Positions 11,901 through 22,600 of a DNA stretch of 64,000 nucleotides are shown here, one piece after another. The stretch spans positions 1,743,501-1,807,500 of the forward strand of contig NC_090711.1 of the NCBI RefSeq assembly GCF_040954835.1. The letters run 5' to 3'. The notes beneath the pieces were generated by a model. That model searched no databases, was not told where the DNA came from, and worked only from the letters and a program-made list of their open reading frames with translations. Both the position numbers and the translations under genes were made by a program. Position 1 is the stretch's first letter, and every line of letters begins with the position of its first letter. The stretch is from Lepisosteus oculatus (taxonomy: Eukaryota; Chordata; Actinopteri; Semionotiformes; Lepisosteidae).

Positions 11901-14900
11901 AACAGCAATACTGCCAAGTTTTCCTAAGATGACTCCACCCGTTTTGAGTCGAGCCAGCTCAACATGCAGGAACACCTTCGCGCAGGAAATTCAGTTTCAT
12001 CAAACGGAGAATGAAAATCATTTTTAAAAATACCGGCCAACATGCACTTAGCCACTGGGAAGGAAGCACCAACAACAGACAACGTTTTCACCCTGAGCCG
12101 AGTGACCAGCGAGTGACGTCACGGGAGGGTGTCCCACTGCCCCGTGCGTAACGACGCTCCTCCAATCCACACTTGCGCCGCGTCACAGAAGTGCGGACTT
12201 GGAGGAGGGCTTAGGGCGCAGTGCGAGGACTGGGATACGGCCAAAGACACTGCCAGGGCGTTCTACTCACGACGGCCTCGGCCCGCTCGCGACACGAAAC
12301 TCCAGCTCCCCTTCCCCCGTACTCACCAGCAGCTTCTCCGTGGCCTCCTGCCCCACAATGGAGCAGAGCTCCCCAAAATTAGCAGCGCACACCTGTGAGT
12401 CAGCAGAGAACAGCAGTTAAACCCAGCAGGGACCCTAGCCCTGCCCTCTCAGGTCTGATCAGACCAGGTGCGCGGTCACCCAGCCAAGCACACCCCCTAG
12501 TTTACTTGGGGCGCGTGGGGAAAGAAAGGACGATCTATACATAAAACAACAACATTTATGCAATATCTATTTGCCCCTAAATCCCTTTGGTATGGTACAT
12601 AGTAATGGAAACAAGGTACAGCAAGGTACTGCAACCCCATACATAAAAAACTCCTTCAAATTCTTTGTTTCGTGCTATTCCCTCAACTGTCAGACAACGA
12701 GCCTAAAGGAGACGAAGCCATCGACCAGCCATGTGTCGGACGAGCCTGTCCGGGGGACCGGTCCTGCTCTCGATCGCGCCCCCGCGGGCTCCTACCTTGC
12801 GGACCTGGAAGAGCCGCGCGTCGCCGCAGAGCTCGCAGAAGCGGGGCAGCAGGAGGCGCTCCACGGTGTCCGCGCCGAGCACGGCGACGAGCTTGCACAT
12901 GATCTGCACGGCAACAGCGCAGCGTTAGTGGGGCCGGGAGAGGGAGCCCAGGCGCCAGACAGCGGAGCGGTACCGCCGCCCGCCGGGCCCCCGACCGCAG
13001 CCTCTCCCCGAGCCCCCTGGACGGGATGCACAGTTAACCTAGCCGGCACACCTCTGGGAGGCGATAACGTGCAAACTCCACACAGACAGAGCCCCAGACA
13101 GTGCTCTGGGAGGTGCGAGGCAGCAGCACTAAAATGCCAAGCCAACATGCCATCCCATAATTTTAATTACCCACTAACCAGTAAAAGAGGAAAGAATAAA
13201 AAAACATCATATTATTTATGCAACATCTACTTGCCTCTAAACCCCTTTGGTGTGGTGCATGTGAGTCCACTTTTACAAATTAATGGAAATAAGGAACAGC
13301 AAAGACATTTGCTGTGACCCATCATATAAAAAAACACCTTCAGATGCCTGTTTAATGCTATTGCCTTAAGTGCCAGAAAAATTAGCCTAGACAGATGTGA
13401 AGTTAAAATATGGAAAACCTTCCCTATGGGCGTTTTTCTGAGTACAGCTCACTAGACAAGGGGTTTCCTGTCCCGTGTGTCCTCACCGCCACGGCCTCGA
13501 TCTTGTAGTCGTCGTCGCTGCCGGGCGCGGTGAGGTCCAGCAGAACGGGGCACACCCTGCTCTCCACATCGCTCTTGCCGAGGAGCCCCTGCTCCAGCAG
13601 GACCAGCAGCGCCGCCTGGCTCGTCTTGCGCACCTGTGGAGGGCGGGAGGTCTCACTGCTGCTCAGGCAGGCCGACGGGCCCGGCGGGGTCTGTCGCCGG
13701 TGCGCCCCAGGTGTGCCTACCTGGTTGTTGGGGTCGGTGAGGTACCGCACCACGATGGGCACCAGGTACCTGGAGAAGGCCGCGGGGAAGTTGGGCCGGC
13801 TCTCGTGCAGGAACATGGCGATGTTGGGCACCTGCTCCATGAGCTCAGCACGCACCGTGGGTTCTGAGGGCACAGCACAGACACGGGCACCTCACTCCCT
13901 GCCCAACGAGCCACAGCAGTCCTGCCTACTGCAACCAGCCCAATATCTGCCGTGCCAGTTTCTCAGAGCGCAACAGAAAGAGGCTCAGTGGTAAGGAGCT
14001 TTTCAAAATATTTCTGTGACCTGTTAACAGATGATGAGGCTAAAAAAACAACAATTTAATACTTTGCTCAGAAGCCAATTGCAATTACCGGCTTCAGGGA
14101 TTTTTCCTGACCTGCTGTTATTGCTGATTGATGGTTATTATCACACAAACACAGATACAGCAGCTCTGGAATACAAATCTTCTAATTGTTTTAGGTAGTA
14201 ATTTCAGGTAGTATTTGTACTCTTCAGTTCAGAAACACCTAGACAGCTCTGTTTTTATTTTTTGTTCATAACTAAGAATATCAGAATGCAAGACATTAAA
14301 CATATTAATGTAATTTTGTGCCCAGAAAATGAAAAATCCCAAGTTTCTGATTGTTGTAAACAGCAGGCCCAGCCTCTACCTCCATCCTCAGACATCCTGG
14401 CCACTGTTTCCATGACGGTGATGAAGTCGTTCTCATTGTCGCTGAACTCCCGCAGCACGTCCAGCAAGCCACGGGCCACGATCTGCCTGCAAAGCGCAGA
14501 GCACCATGCCATCGATTATACAGCACCCTTCATGGCAGCTGAGGCCGCCAGAGCCGAGTCCCCAGCCCCATGGCACAATCACCAGCCAGCACTCTCCTCG
14601 GTTCGCCAGCACAGTCCTCCCATCCAGAAAAAAATACCAGTGACCCACCAGCAGCTTAATAATGCCACTGAAAGAATCAGAGAGCCTCTTGTTTTTAAAC
14701 AATACTTCTTGTTTTCCAAAAGAAACAATATGACTGGGTCTTTGCAGCCCTAAGTCTGCTGAGGTTGTGACTGCGCAGTGTAATTTTTTTGTACTTCTCA
14801 GCTATTCCACTTAAAACCCAGCGTCCTCCAAAACGCTGCACTTATCAGACAAGGTTTTAGGGGGGAGTTCGGTGTTTTAAATGCAAATCAGACAAACACA

Positions 14901-17900
14901 GTTGCACACCACTGAACAGCTGTAGCTCTGTGGCAGTACAGAGCAGCTGGATAAATAGCAGTGTGTTTTTCCTTAGTAAAATCTGAGACCACATGCCCCC
15001 TGTAAAGGGTTCTGACTGAGATCATGGCAAATGGAAATGCACCCAGGGACAGACCCGTCCTCCCTCCTCACCTGTTGAAGACGTTCTCGCTGAAGGCGTA
15101 CTTCTCCAGGCGGCCCAGTGGCGTGAGGTTGTCCTGCCCTGCATCCAGGAACGCCGTTATCCGGATCCCGTCGCACTCCGAGCCGTAGTCGTCAAACCCA
15201 ACTGGGAACAACACACACACGGAGCACAGAGCATAAACTCGCTGTCCACCGAGCGGCTCCACCGCACTGGGAGCTGTCCTTGCAGTCCTTGCACTGGCTG
15301 TTTCAGGCAGCTCCGTCACACAGCAATGCCCCGTGGGACTGGGGCGAGAACGTCTTTCACTTCCCCAGGGGGCGCTGTTCAGCTCAGGACCCAGAACCTC
15401 TGAAAGCCTTCATACTGTAAAGCAGAACATCTGCCTGCCTTAGCCATCTCTGGCAGCTGCCAAAGGATGAATGATACCAAAGCTGTCAAAGGACAGACCA
15501 GAGACAGATTTGTTTTCTTGTTACTTCCAGCTTCCTGTGCCACAGCAACAGGACAGAAGTGTGCACAGTGTTCGTTACTGCTGCTTGATTAACACGCATC
15601 AAATACAAGATCCCACACACAGACGCATGGTGGGGAGCACTCACTATACTGCCTTCCAGGGCCCCTTGTCGGAGGGTTTCTGTGTGCTGCAGAGAAAGGA
15701 CTCCTTCTGAGTGCTTACTACACCTGTCCCCCTGCCAGGGGTGACCACCAGGAGGAGGGGCACCCACACTGTGTGTGGAGATTAGCAAGGTGACCAGCCT
15801 GGCTCTTAGGCTGCAGCAGAGGAGTTATTTTTATTTCACTCCTTAGTTTTTAAATTAAATACTGACTATTTTCCATCGTGAAAATGCCCTTTTGCATATT
15901 GCCTTTTTTTAAAATTAGTATAGAACGCGTCTTAAATGTTCTCCTGCTCCATAGTCCTAGAGTGATAGCCACTCATGCCTCCCCTGGCTGATTCACCGGC
16001 CTCATGAAAGTCAGTGCCCGGGCCTGACTGGACTCACACCCAGACTCGGGCTGCGAACAGGGTGCAAAGCGTGCCGCCTGGGTCTAGACGTTCTCTTGTA
16101 ACAAGCTGCTCACTGGGAGCTACAGAAAAACACTGCCCAGCAAGAACCGAGGAGAGAAATGAAACGGCTCCTACAAACCAGCACTCCCCGAAACCCTCAG
16201 ATGAAGCAGGATTATACACTGGCGTTGCTTGGGACTAGTCTGGAGATTCCCCTGGCCTCCTATACATTACCCCATCACCTCTGCCTCGGCTGCCCCAGGG
16301 GGAAAGCACGCACAAGGCTGAAGAAACAGGGCCTCTGAGAGAAAGCCCTTACGTCCAGCAGGTAACAACTCCAGGAGGATCGATGCTTTTCAACACTAAA
16401 ATAAACCCAATTCTACTGCCTCACCAACTGGCCTATCACTAGGACCCTAGCCCTCATCCTCCTCAGTCCCTTCGAGAAAGGTTTTTTTAAAAAACGCACT
16501 AACCCAGGCTGCAGAAAGCACCTGCATGTTGCCTTGTTTTGATATGCAATATTAGCAGAGTGACTACTTCCGTCTGTCTGGAGTTGAAAGACCATTGAAC
16601 AACAGCACAAGACTTCCTGTTTGCTCTGAAACACTGTTCAAACATTGTTCTACAGTAAATTAAGTGCATAATACAAATTCCAAAGGCCTTACTTCTCCTG
16701 GTCTGTTTCTATCACCATTTCACTCTCGGCTCTCATTCACAATCAGCTGCTGTAAGCGCTGGTCTGAACCTGGAACAGTTCCTATTAATCGCCATTAATC
16801 CCACCCTGTGGGTTACACTTTTTTATAGTCATATTTTCTTCTTTCCTGCTAATGTAACTTGACAGAAAAAAGCTTAAAAAGGCTCTGGTTAATTTTCAGT
16901 ATCACTAAATTGATTAAGCAAAGAGTTCCTGGGGGTTAAGCTACTTTAGAAAAAATATTTTTTATGTAGTCTAAAATCTCTCTACATGTTTTTTTACCCC
17001 AAATGTTTACCACTGCACACAATGTCCGCTATAAAAGTCCTGCCAGGAATAAAACCTACTGGAATTCAGTAAATACTTCCTTCCAATTGTGGCTCAGCTG
17101 TTATTGTCCACACAAACATTTATTTGCACTGAAAATCATTGCTTGGTTTGAACAACATTAGAAAGCCTGCAAACCTGTTCCATCAGGCAGGTCATTTTGA
17201 TCAAACTGAACACAGGAGCACTGCAGACAGGAGACAGGGATTTGTTTTAACGCAGTGAAATGGAAATATTCAAGAGTGAATACGAAGAAGTCAAATAGAA
17301 AAACTTACAGTCATCCAAGTCATCGTGACCGTCTTCAAAATATAAAGACAGACCTAAAAAACAGCAAACAAACACATCGGTGATGGCAGAACAGTGCACA
17401 TATTGCAGAGGGCAGCTGCGTCAGCGTGAGCAGCCTACAAAAGAACAGGTAAGGGTTGGATTAGTGTGTCGTCTGAAGAAGGCTCCACAGCCGAAACGTG
17501 GCGTTTTTTTTTCTTTACCTTTCAGCACGGAATTAACCGTGACCTGTTCTGGTCTATCTCTGGCTGTCCTGACCACATTTTGCAGGTGCGTTATTGAGAG
17601 TGTGCTGACATGTGGAATTACAGTGCAGTGGCAGTGCTCGCTGTCTGACAGGAAGGCGTTACAGGAGGTGGTCAGGTCAGCCCAGTCCATCACTGCAGTA
17701 CAGCTCCCCTCTCTTGTGGACATTTTTACAACTCCCTGTCTCGGGAAGGCTGGAAGTATCACTAAGGACACCAGTCATCCTGGTTCCTCACTTTTCTCCC
17801 TGGTAAGAGTTATAGGAGCATAAAGGCACAAACTTCCACGTTCAGAGACAGTTTCTTCCCACAAGCTGTCAGATGACTGAACTCTACCCCACCACTGGCT

Positions 17901-19137
17901 TTTCTCTCACACTGCTTGTCTGACTTTTTTTAAGTTGTATGCAATTTAACTTGTTGTTGTTGCTGCTGCTGCTGCTCTGCGTTTACGTTTTTTGGTGATT
18001 CCTTTAATTGGTGCTTTAATATATGACAAATACACTGAACTGAACTTTGCACCCTGTCATGAACAGGGGTGAGCCAATCCGCTTCAACAGCTGCGCAGAT
18101 CTACCCAGCTTATGCTCCGTGTGGGCAGTGTCAGTGACCGCACGGGGGGGGGGCATCTTTCTTTCACATGCCAATTACATTTAGGATGGACAGCTGCTTC
18201 TCCTGAACCCCTCCCCCCCCCCCCCACCCGAATAAAAAAAAAGTCCTCCTTCAAAGAGAAAGGATTGTTACAATTCAGAATTTCAAGACGCCAAGTTCAG
18301 GTTTCGTGCAATGCATTCAGTACACAAAAGGGGAATGCAACTTCCGGCTGCTCTTCGTACCTGGACCCAATCATCACCGGGCAGGAATGTCAGAGATGCA
18401 GGTTTACTGACGCACGGGAGCGGGGTACAGGACACGTTGCAATGTTCAACGGTACACAGAACTGTTAAACCACTCCCATCCTATACGAGGTTTTGAATGC
18501 ATGTTCCATTCAAACTTTGCATTCAAACATTCAAAAAAAAAAACTATCCTACACGGACAAGAGCGAGGACTGGGTGCCGATTGATCGATATGATGGGAGT
18601 TGCTGTGAAAATCAAGCGCTGTCAGGAAAACGGGTCTCATGTTCAATCGGAGGTCAGATTTATTCAGATTTCGGATGGGGCGGGTATCGGCGGCAGATGG
18701 GAAACGACAAAGCCGACGAAATCAAGGGCAGCGAAAGGCTCCCTATTCAAAAGGCACCTCGTCTGAAGCCCAACCAGACGCGAACCGCCAACGAAACCGA
18801 GCCCATTTAAAAATTAACACGTTTAAAAAACACCGATTCCAAGTTAGAACAAGGAATGTACCCATGTCAGATCTGGTACCATGCCCTGTCGTGTCAATAA
18901 TACAGCCAGCGGAGTTAATACTATCGGATTTAAAAATCCAGTTCTTGAAAACACCGACCGTCAATACAGCATTTCCACCTTACTGTTTCACCTCGGAAGA
19001 ATAGGGAAATAACAGGACGAGTCGCTTATAAACACGCTCATAATTTATGAGCATCGGGGACAGGCAAGCGTAAAAACAAAGCAGTTTATCGGTTGCAAAA
19101 GAAAGTTCAGAATAGACAATATTCCCTTACCAGCCAT
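5917..19137 (-). CDS. ppp4r1l: Protein phosphatase 4 regulatory subunit 1-like (PPP4R1L), complete
   Basis: Twenty coding exons on the minus strand, in gene order: 19131-19137, 17309-17353, 15072-15201, 14380-14486, 13721-13863, 13487-13633, 12796-12903, 12327-12392, 11498-11656, 10511-10665, 9870-10285, 9367-9665, 8868-8960, 8326-8511, 8028-8189, 7717-7817, 7025-7145, 6468-6602, 6223-6364, 5917-6062. All introns are GT-AG, all phases agree, and the total is 956 codons including TAG (955 aa; human PPP4R1 is about 950). The N-terminus MAGLSLYFEDGHDD and the HEAT-repeat blocks (TPLGRLEKYAFSENVFNR; PTVRAELMEQVPNIA; WKVRRTLAFSIHELAVILGD; LPMDQFAQHLLPSLL) match PPP4R1 throughout. Residues about 320-620 are a variable acidic/Pro-rich linker. 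PPP4R1 is a HEAT scaffold that binds the PP4 catalytic subunit. Neighbours RAB22A, VAPB and ANKRD60 identify this as the L paralogue, which is annotated as a pseudogene in human but shows no break here. The first exon carries only seven coding bases. Confidence 0.9.
7264..7319. repeat. 15-bp perfect inverted repeat (stem-loop) in PPP4R1L intron
   Basis: GACATCAGCTGTGAA at 7264-7278 is exactly reverse-complementary to 7305-7319, leaving a 26-nt loop. It lies in the intron between coding exons 16 and 17. No gene is known to me here. It could be a terminal inverted repeat remnant or a transcript hairpin. Confidence 0.6.
9427..9498 (-). repeat. In-frame Pro-Ala coding repeat in PPP4R1L exon 12
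   Basis: GGGGCT/GGTGCT-type hexamers on the plus strand encode an alternating Pro-Ala tract (DPAPALAPAPAPAPAP and onward, about residues 551-574) within the disordered linker. I know of no such tract in human PPP4R1. Because the unit is six bases, length changes keep the frame. Confidence 0.75.
9715..9815. repeat. Short degenerate minisatellite in PPP4R1L intron 11
   Basis: Variants of 'cactcgtgcacaggcac' and 'cacagaccctc' recur several times in about 100 bp between coding exons 11 and 12. It is non-coding; the apparent translations through it are artefacts of the repeat. Confidence 0.6.
10740..11436. repeat. 37-bp minisatellite (VNTR), about 19 units, in PPP4R1L intron 9
   Basis: A unit of the form 'cagcgctcccatcacaacag' + 'tgtgagagcacacagca' repeats head to tail. 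The period is 37 bp, measured between starts at 11163 and 11200. I count about 19 occurrences of the 'cccatcac' landmark. The left units carry 'tgtgtgagcacacagcgcag', two or three in the middle carry 'gaaacacc', and the right-hand block is nearly homogeneous. The array sits 75 bp from the acceptor of exon 10 and 62 bp from the donor of exon 9. Confidence 0.95.
12539..12715. repeat. Dispersed repeat, copy 1 (flanks PPP4R1L exon 7)
   Basis: This stretch contains 'tttatgcaatatctatttg', 'cctaaatccctttggtatgg', 'aatggaaacaagg' and 'gctattccctcaactgtcag' in order. The same blocks recur in the same order and orientation at 13199-13392. The family is unknown to me. Confidence 0.7.
13015..13125 (-). 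repeat. Dispersed repeat fragment ('gtgtggagtttgcacgtt' family, antisense)
   Basis: The plus strand reads 'aacgtgcaaactccacacag', the reverse complement of the common fish element containing 'tgtggagtttgcatgttct'. Other copies lie at 35320-35455, 55215-55420 and 62110-62360. It is in the intron between PPP4R1L exons 6 and 7. Confidence 0.5.
13199..13392. repeat. Dispersed repeat, copy 2 (flanks PPP4R1L exon 7)
   Basis: This is a direct-orientation partner of 12539-12715. The blocks 'tttatgcaacatctacttg', 'ctaaacccctttggtgtgg', 'aatggaaataagg' and 'gctattgccttaagtgccag' are clearly homologous. It has roughly 20 extra bases after 'ggtgcatg'. The two copies bracket exon 7 (12796-12903). Confidence 0.7.
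17407..17565 (+). mobile_element. Hammerhead-like/Penelope-type repeat, copy A
   Basis: The left part (from 'ggcagctgcgtcagcgtgag' at 17411) is the inverted counterpart of the family's right-hand tail. The core is CTGAAGA (17473-17479), then GGC...GCC, then GAAAC (from 17493). The right arm carries a C/T-rich run and 'tttcagcacggaattaacc'. It lies in intron 1 of PPP4R1L, on the opposite strand to that gene, and directly precedes a LINE reverse-transcriptase remnant. The right arm diverges after about 17552. Confidence 0.6.
17575..17905 (+). mobile_element. Non-LTR retrotransposon remnant (ORF2 C-terminal region)
   Basis: The translation includes CVIESVLTCGITVQWQCS, then DRKALQEVVRSAQSI, then LPSLVDIFTTPCLGKAGSI. 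A shifted frame continues as TFRDSFFPQAVR. This is the familiar C-terminal segment of fish LINE reverse-transcriptase proteins (IESVL...DRKALQ.VV..AQ.I...SFFPQA). Frame breaks and a premature end show it is dead. It is inserted in intron 1 of PPP4R1L, on the opposite strand. Confidence 0.75.
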
Positions 19138-19632
19138 CTTGAATTGAATTCTGCAAGGCACGGTGTCACCGACACTTCCTGAAACTACTTCCTCGACTGC
19201 TCCTTCCGTCACTTTAAAAAAAAAAACAAACAAAAGCCTGCAATTTGTAGTTGCTATTTTACTTTATTAAATATGCGGTTTTCGGAATTCGAAAACGATC
19301 ACACTGGACGAAAATAATAATGCGCATCGTTGTCTTTTTTTAAATAAAATTCCTCCCCGGTCATGTGACCGGGAGAGGGCTGTCCAAGATGGCGGCTGCT
19401 GCTACAGTCTCAACCAACTCAAAGAAATCATTCGAGATCGAAACAACCGTAAAAGATGCTTTCTAGCTTGGCAACGTAAAGACCTACATTGATTTTTTTT
19501 GTTTTATTTTTAATTTTTTCACCCCCCCCCCAAAAAAAAACGTTTTCAGCTGTGTCCTATTGGGTGGAGTCGGGATTGCAGGTTTCATACCGTTGGAATG
19601 TTGATAAAGTTTTTATTCTTTCCGAGATCGAT
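19131..19632. promoter_or_regulatory. Bidirectional promoter region between PPP4R1L and RAB22A
   Basis: The PPP4R1L start codon (19137, minus) and the RAB22A start codon (19633, plus) face away from each other, about 495 bp apart. Three motifs are visible. AAGATGGCTG overlaps the PPP4R1L ATG on the minus strand (19140-19131). AAGATGGCGGC lies on the plus strand at 19386-19396. A near-palindrome, CCCGGTCATGTGACCGGG (19356-19373), lies in the gap. AAGATGGC is the YY1 consensus typical of TATA-less promoters, and CATGTG is an E-box/M-box. No TATA box is apparent. Confidence 0.65.
19389..19466 (+). CDS. Possible upstream ORF in the RAB22A leader
   Basis: An ATG inside the YY1-type motif opens a 25-codon frame starting MAAAATVSTNSKKSF and ending at TAG 19464-19466, 166 bp before the RAB22A start. 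It would be present in the mRNA only if transcription starts upstream of 19389. YY1 motifs of this kind usually lie at or just after the transcription start, so this is borderline. Its coding status is unproven. Confidence 0.3.
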   Translation: MAAAATVSTNSKKSFEIETTVKDAF

Positions 19633-22600
19633 ATGGCGCTGAGAGAGTTGAAAGTTTGCCTTCTTGGGGTAAGCAATGGATTTTCGGCATCTATTTGTAC
19701 ATCCGTTTGTTTATATGTAATTGACGGGGGAATCTGACACTTACCCTGCATTACCTATGTAGCCGATAACTATCGATACCCTGAACAGACGAGTGTGCCG
19801 TTCTGGCCATCAGATTTGATGTTATCTGAAATCCGGCTATTAACCGTCTATGATCTGAAAGCTGATAAACATGTTAAGGACTGTTAAGGGAGCGCTGATA
19901 AACATTCCGGTTTGCTAGCTTTCGTGGGCATCAAATTAGGTGGTATCCGCAGCTTTTCCACAGTCCATGAGAAACAACGTCTTGATATATTGACACACCT
20001 AAAGAAGGCTCCACAGCCGAAACGTTGTGTCGCTTTTCTTTTCCTTCCAGCTGGGAATAAACCTTTATCTGTATCTCTGCAGCCTGCGCACACTGACGCA
20101 GCTCCCTACCTGGACGTCTTGAAATGTTTACGTTCACAACTAGTTCACAACTCGTTTTTCAGTTTTTAAAGCACGGCGTTGTCATGGGGGCAGGATTCTG
20201 GCTGCTTTACATGGTCAGAGTTCATTATTTCAGTCTGGAGCACTATGGGGGTGAAGGCAATTTCTGGGTCGAGGGCTGGAAGCTCAACTGATTCATTCCA
20301 TTCAGTGGTGTAAGTCTAAACACTGGGGCAAAATGGCACAGACATGATTGTCATACAGTTGTACTTCAACATCTGTGTGTCATTTTGTAGTTGCCATTAG
20401 AGTTACGTGTGAGGCTGTATTGTCTCTATTTTTAACTGGACCTTCCAAAGTGTCAGCATTCGTGTGCAAAAATAATTCTAGGGATGCCAGTCAGTAATTA
20501 GCTGGTGTGCTGTGGAATGCTGAATTTTCCTTTCTTGTTCTCAAGTGTTTTGGCATTTTTAACTTTGCAGTTTTGACTTTGGAGCTGTGAATGTTTGTGA
20601 AGGGTTTCAGAAGCAGTAGGGGATGAAAGGTTATATTTTTCCCTGACTGCTACAGAGTTGCTCGTAGTTTAGCTGCCTCTCTTGGGTGAGTTGTATTTTT
20701 AGCTGGAGCTTCAGGGTGTAGAGAGGAAACTACCCCCCCCCGCCTCTTCTCAGTGCATGTCAGTACAGGAAGTGGTAGAGACGGTGTCTGCTGTCTGGCC
20801 ACCCTCTCAGTGTGGATGGAAAACCTGTAAGACTGTGTTTTTGGACCTCTGCTGAGATATAATTGGTTCAGTTGGAATCCCCCCACACATACACCTCATT
20901 AGGGCTTAATTAGTTGCTAACTGAAGAGCACCAGCAGTACTTGCAGGCACTTCCCTTCCATACAGACCAGGGTTGTCCATTCCTGTTGTAGTGCAGGGCT
21001 GGGGAAAGGAAATCCGTTGTCTCGTTTCTCCTGCCTTCAGCACGAAGTAAACCTTTACCTATTCCTTTGCTGCCTTTCGCAAGCTGATGCAGCTCCCCAC
21101 TCTCATTTCTTCTAACGGCTGATTAATTATTTGATCAAAAACACCTTGCTGTGTCAAAGATCTGCGCTGGACGTCCAGTCTGCATGATGGATGCCCAGCT
21201 TCCGGGGTGGCTCTGTCCCATAATTACTTAATTGAACTAATTGTAGCAAAGGTGGTCCAGTTAGACTGCCCATGAGCTTATTAAGGTTACGATTTCAAGG
21301 AGACTTCAGCCCATCCAGCTTATTTCGTTTTTAATGGCTAATGGATCCTAGGATCTTGCTTGTCAAGCCAGGGTATCATCCTTGACATTCTGCCTCAGCT
21401 CTTTGTGCTGACAAATGAATGGGTTTTAAACACTTCCACTTGCGCCCTCTAGTTCAAGTTGCCCTGTTCGTCCTGGGGAAGTTCACCGGGCTGACTGTGT
21501 CCGTGCCTTCAGGACATCCCCGCATCCCTCCTGGTCCAGGGCAGTGTGGCTGGTGTCCTCGGGTGGAGAACTGCTCTCCTCCCCTCGCGCTGAGTGAGGT
21601 GGGCCGTGGGTGGTGACAGATGGGTGAATCCCCATGTGGTTCCTGCACTGGGGCCTGTGAGTGGGGAGCACACACAGCTTATTTAACACCAGCCTCCTCA
21701 TTTGAGCAGCGCTCTTTGATTTTTGTAGGCGATTAAAAAATCATTCATGCGCGTATTCTTGCGCTCAGACGTTATTTTTCATAACGCTGTACGCGTGCCT
21801 CCCATGTAGACGTTTGAGCAGGGAGCTGCGTCGGCATGCTTTGGCTGTCGGGGAATGTGCGAAGGTAAGTTCCCCGCTGGAGAGTGGACAGAGGAAATGG
21901 CTGTCGGGCGTCTCCAGGTGTGGTCACCCGAAAAGCCAAAACGTTGCGTTTCTTCGTTCTACCTTTCAGCGGGGAATTTACCTTCACCTTTTCCTTTACT
22001 CTGCTGACAGTTTGTTTGTTTCTGTTCCTGCTACAGGACACAGGGGTAGGAAAATCCAGCATTGTTTGGAGGTTTGTGGAGGACAGCTTTGACCCCAACA
22101 TTAACCCGACTATTGGGTAAGTTCTTGACATCTGCTGTGGGACAAATCAACATGGCGCTTTCCAGTTGTTTTTTTTTAAATGCCTTTCTTGTAGTTTAAT
22201 CCCTTGCAATGCTGTTGTGCTGCTTCTTACTTTGAGAAGGTGTCAAAAATGTCCTTGGCATTGCCACTGGAAGCGCAGGAATGCAGCTGTGCCGGCTGAG
22301 CTGCAGGTGTGAGTGGGGAGGGGACGGGCCTGCGGTAAAGGCGCTGTGTGTGCTTTGCAGGGCGTCCTTTATGACGAAGACCGTCCAGTACCAGAACGAG
22401 CTTCACAAATTCCTGATCTGGGACACCGCGGGCCAGGAGAGGGTACGTACTGCATGGGTCCAGGTTTCAGCAGCGCTCCCGGAGCCTGGCTGCAGAGGGC
22501 ACGGTGTTGTGCAACAGCTTTTCATCTTATCTGAGCTCATCTCTGCGCACGCCAGCTTCCTTTCACACTCCGGCTCTCTGTCGGCTGCTAGTCACAGTCT

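Noticed and set aside
12114-12123. A second TGACGTCA site in a PPP4R1L intron as a promoter element
   Set aside because: It lies deep in an intron without CpG-island context or a nearby start; a single 8-bp match is expected by chance.
17950-17980. TTG/CTG triplet run as a coding or expansion locus
   Set aside because: Short, impure and intronic; an ordinary microsatellite.
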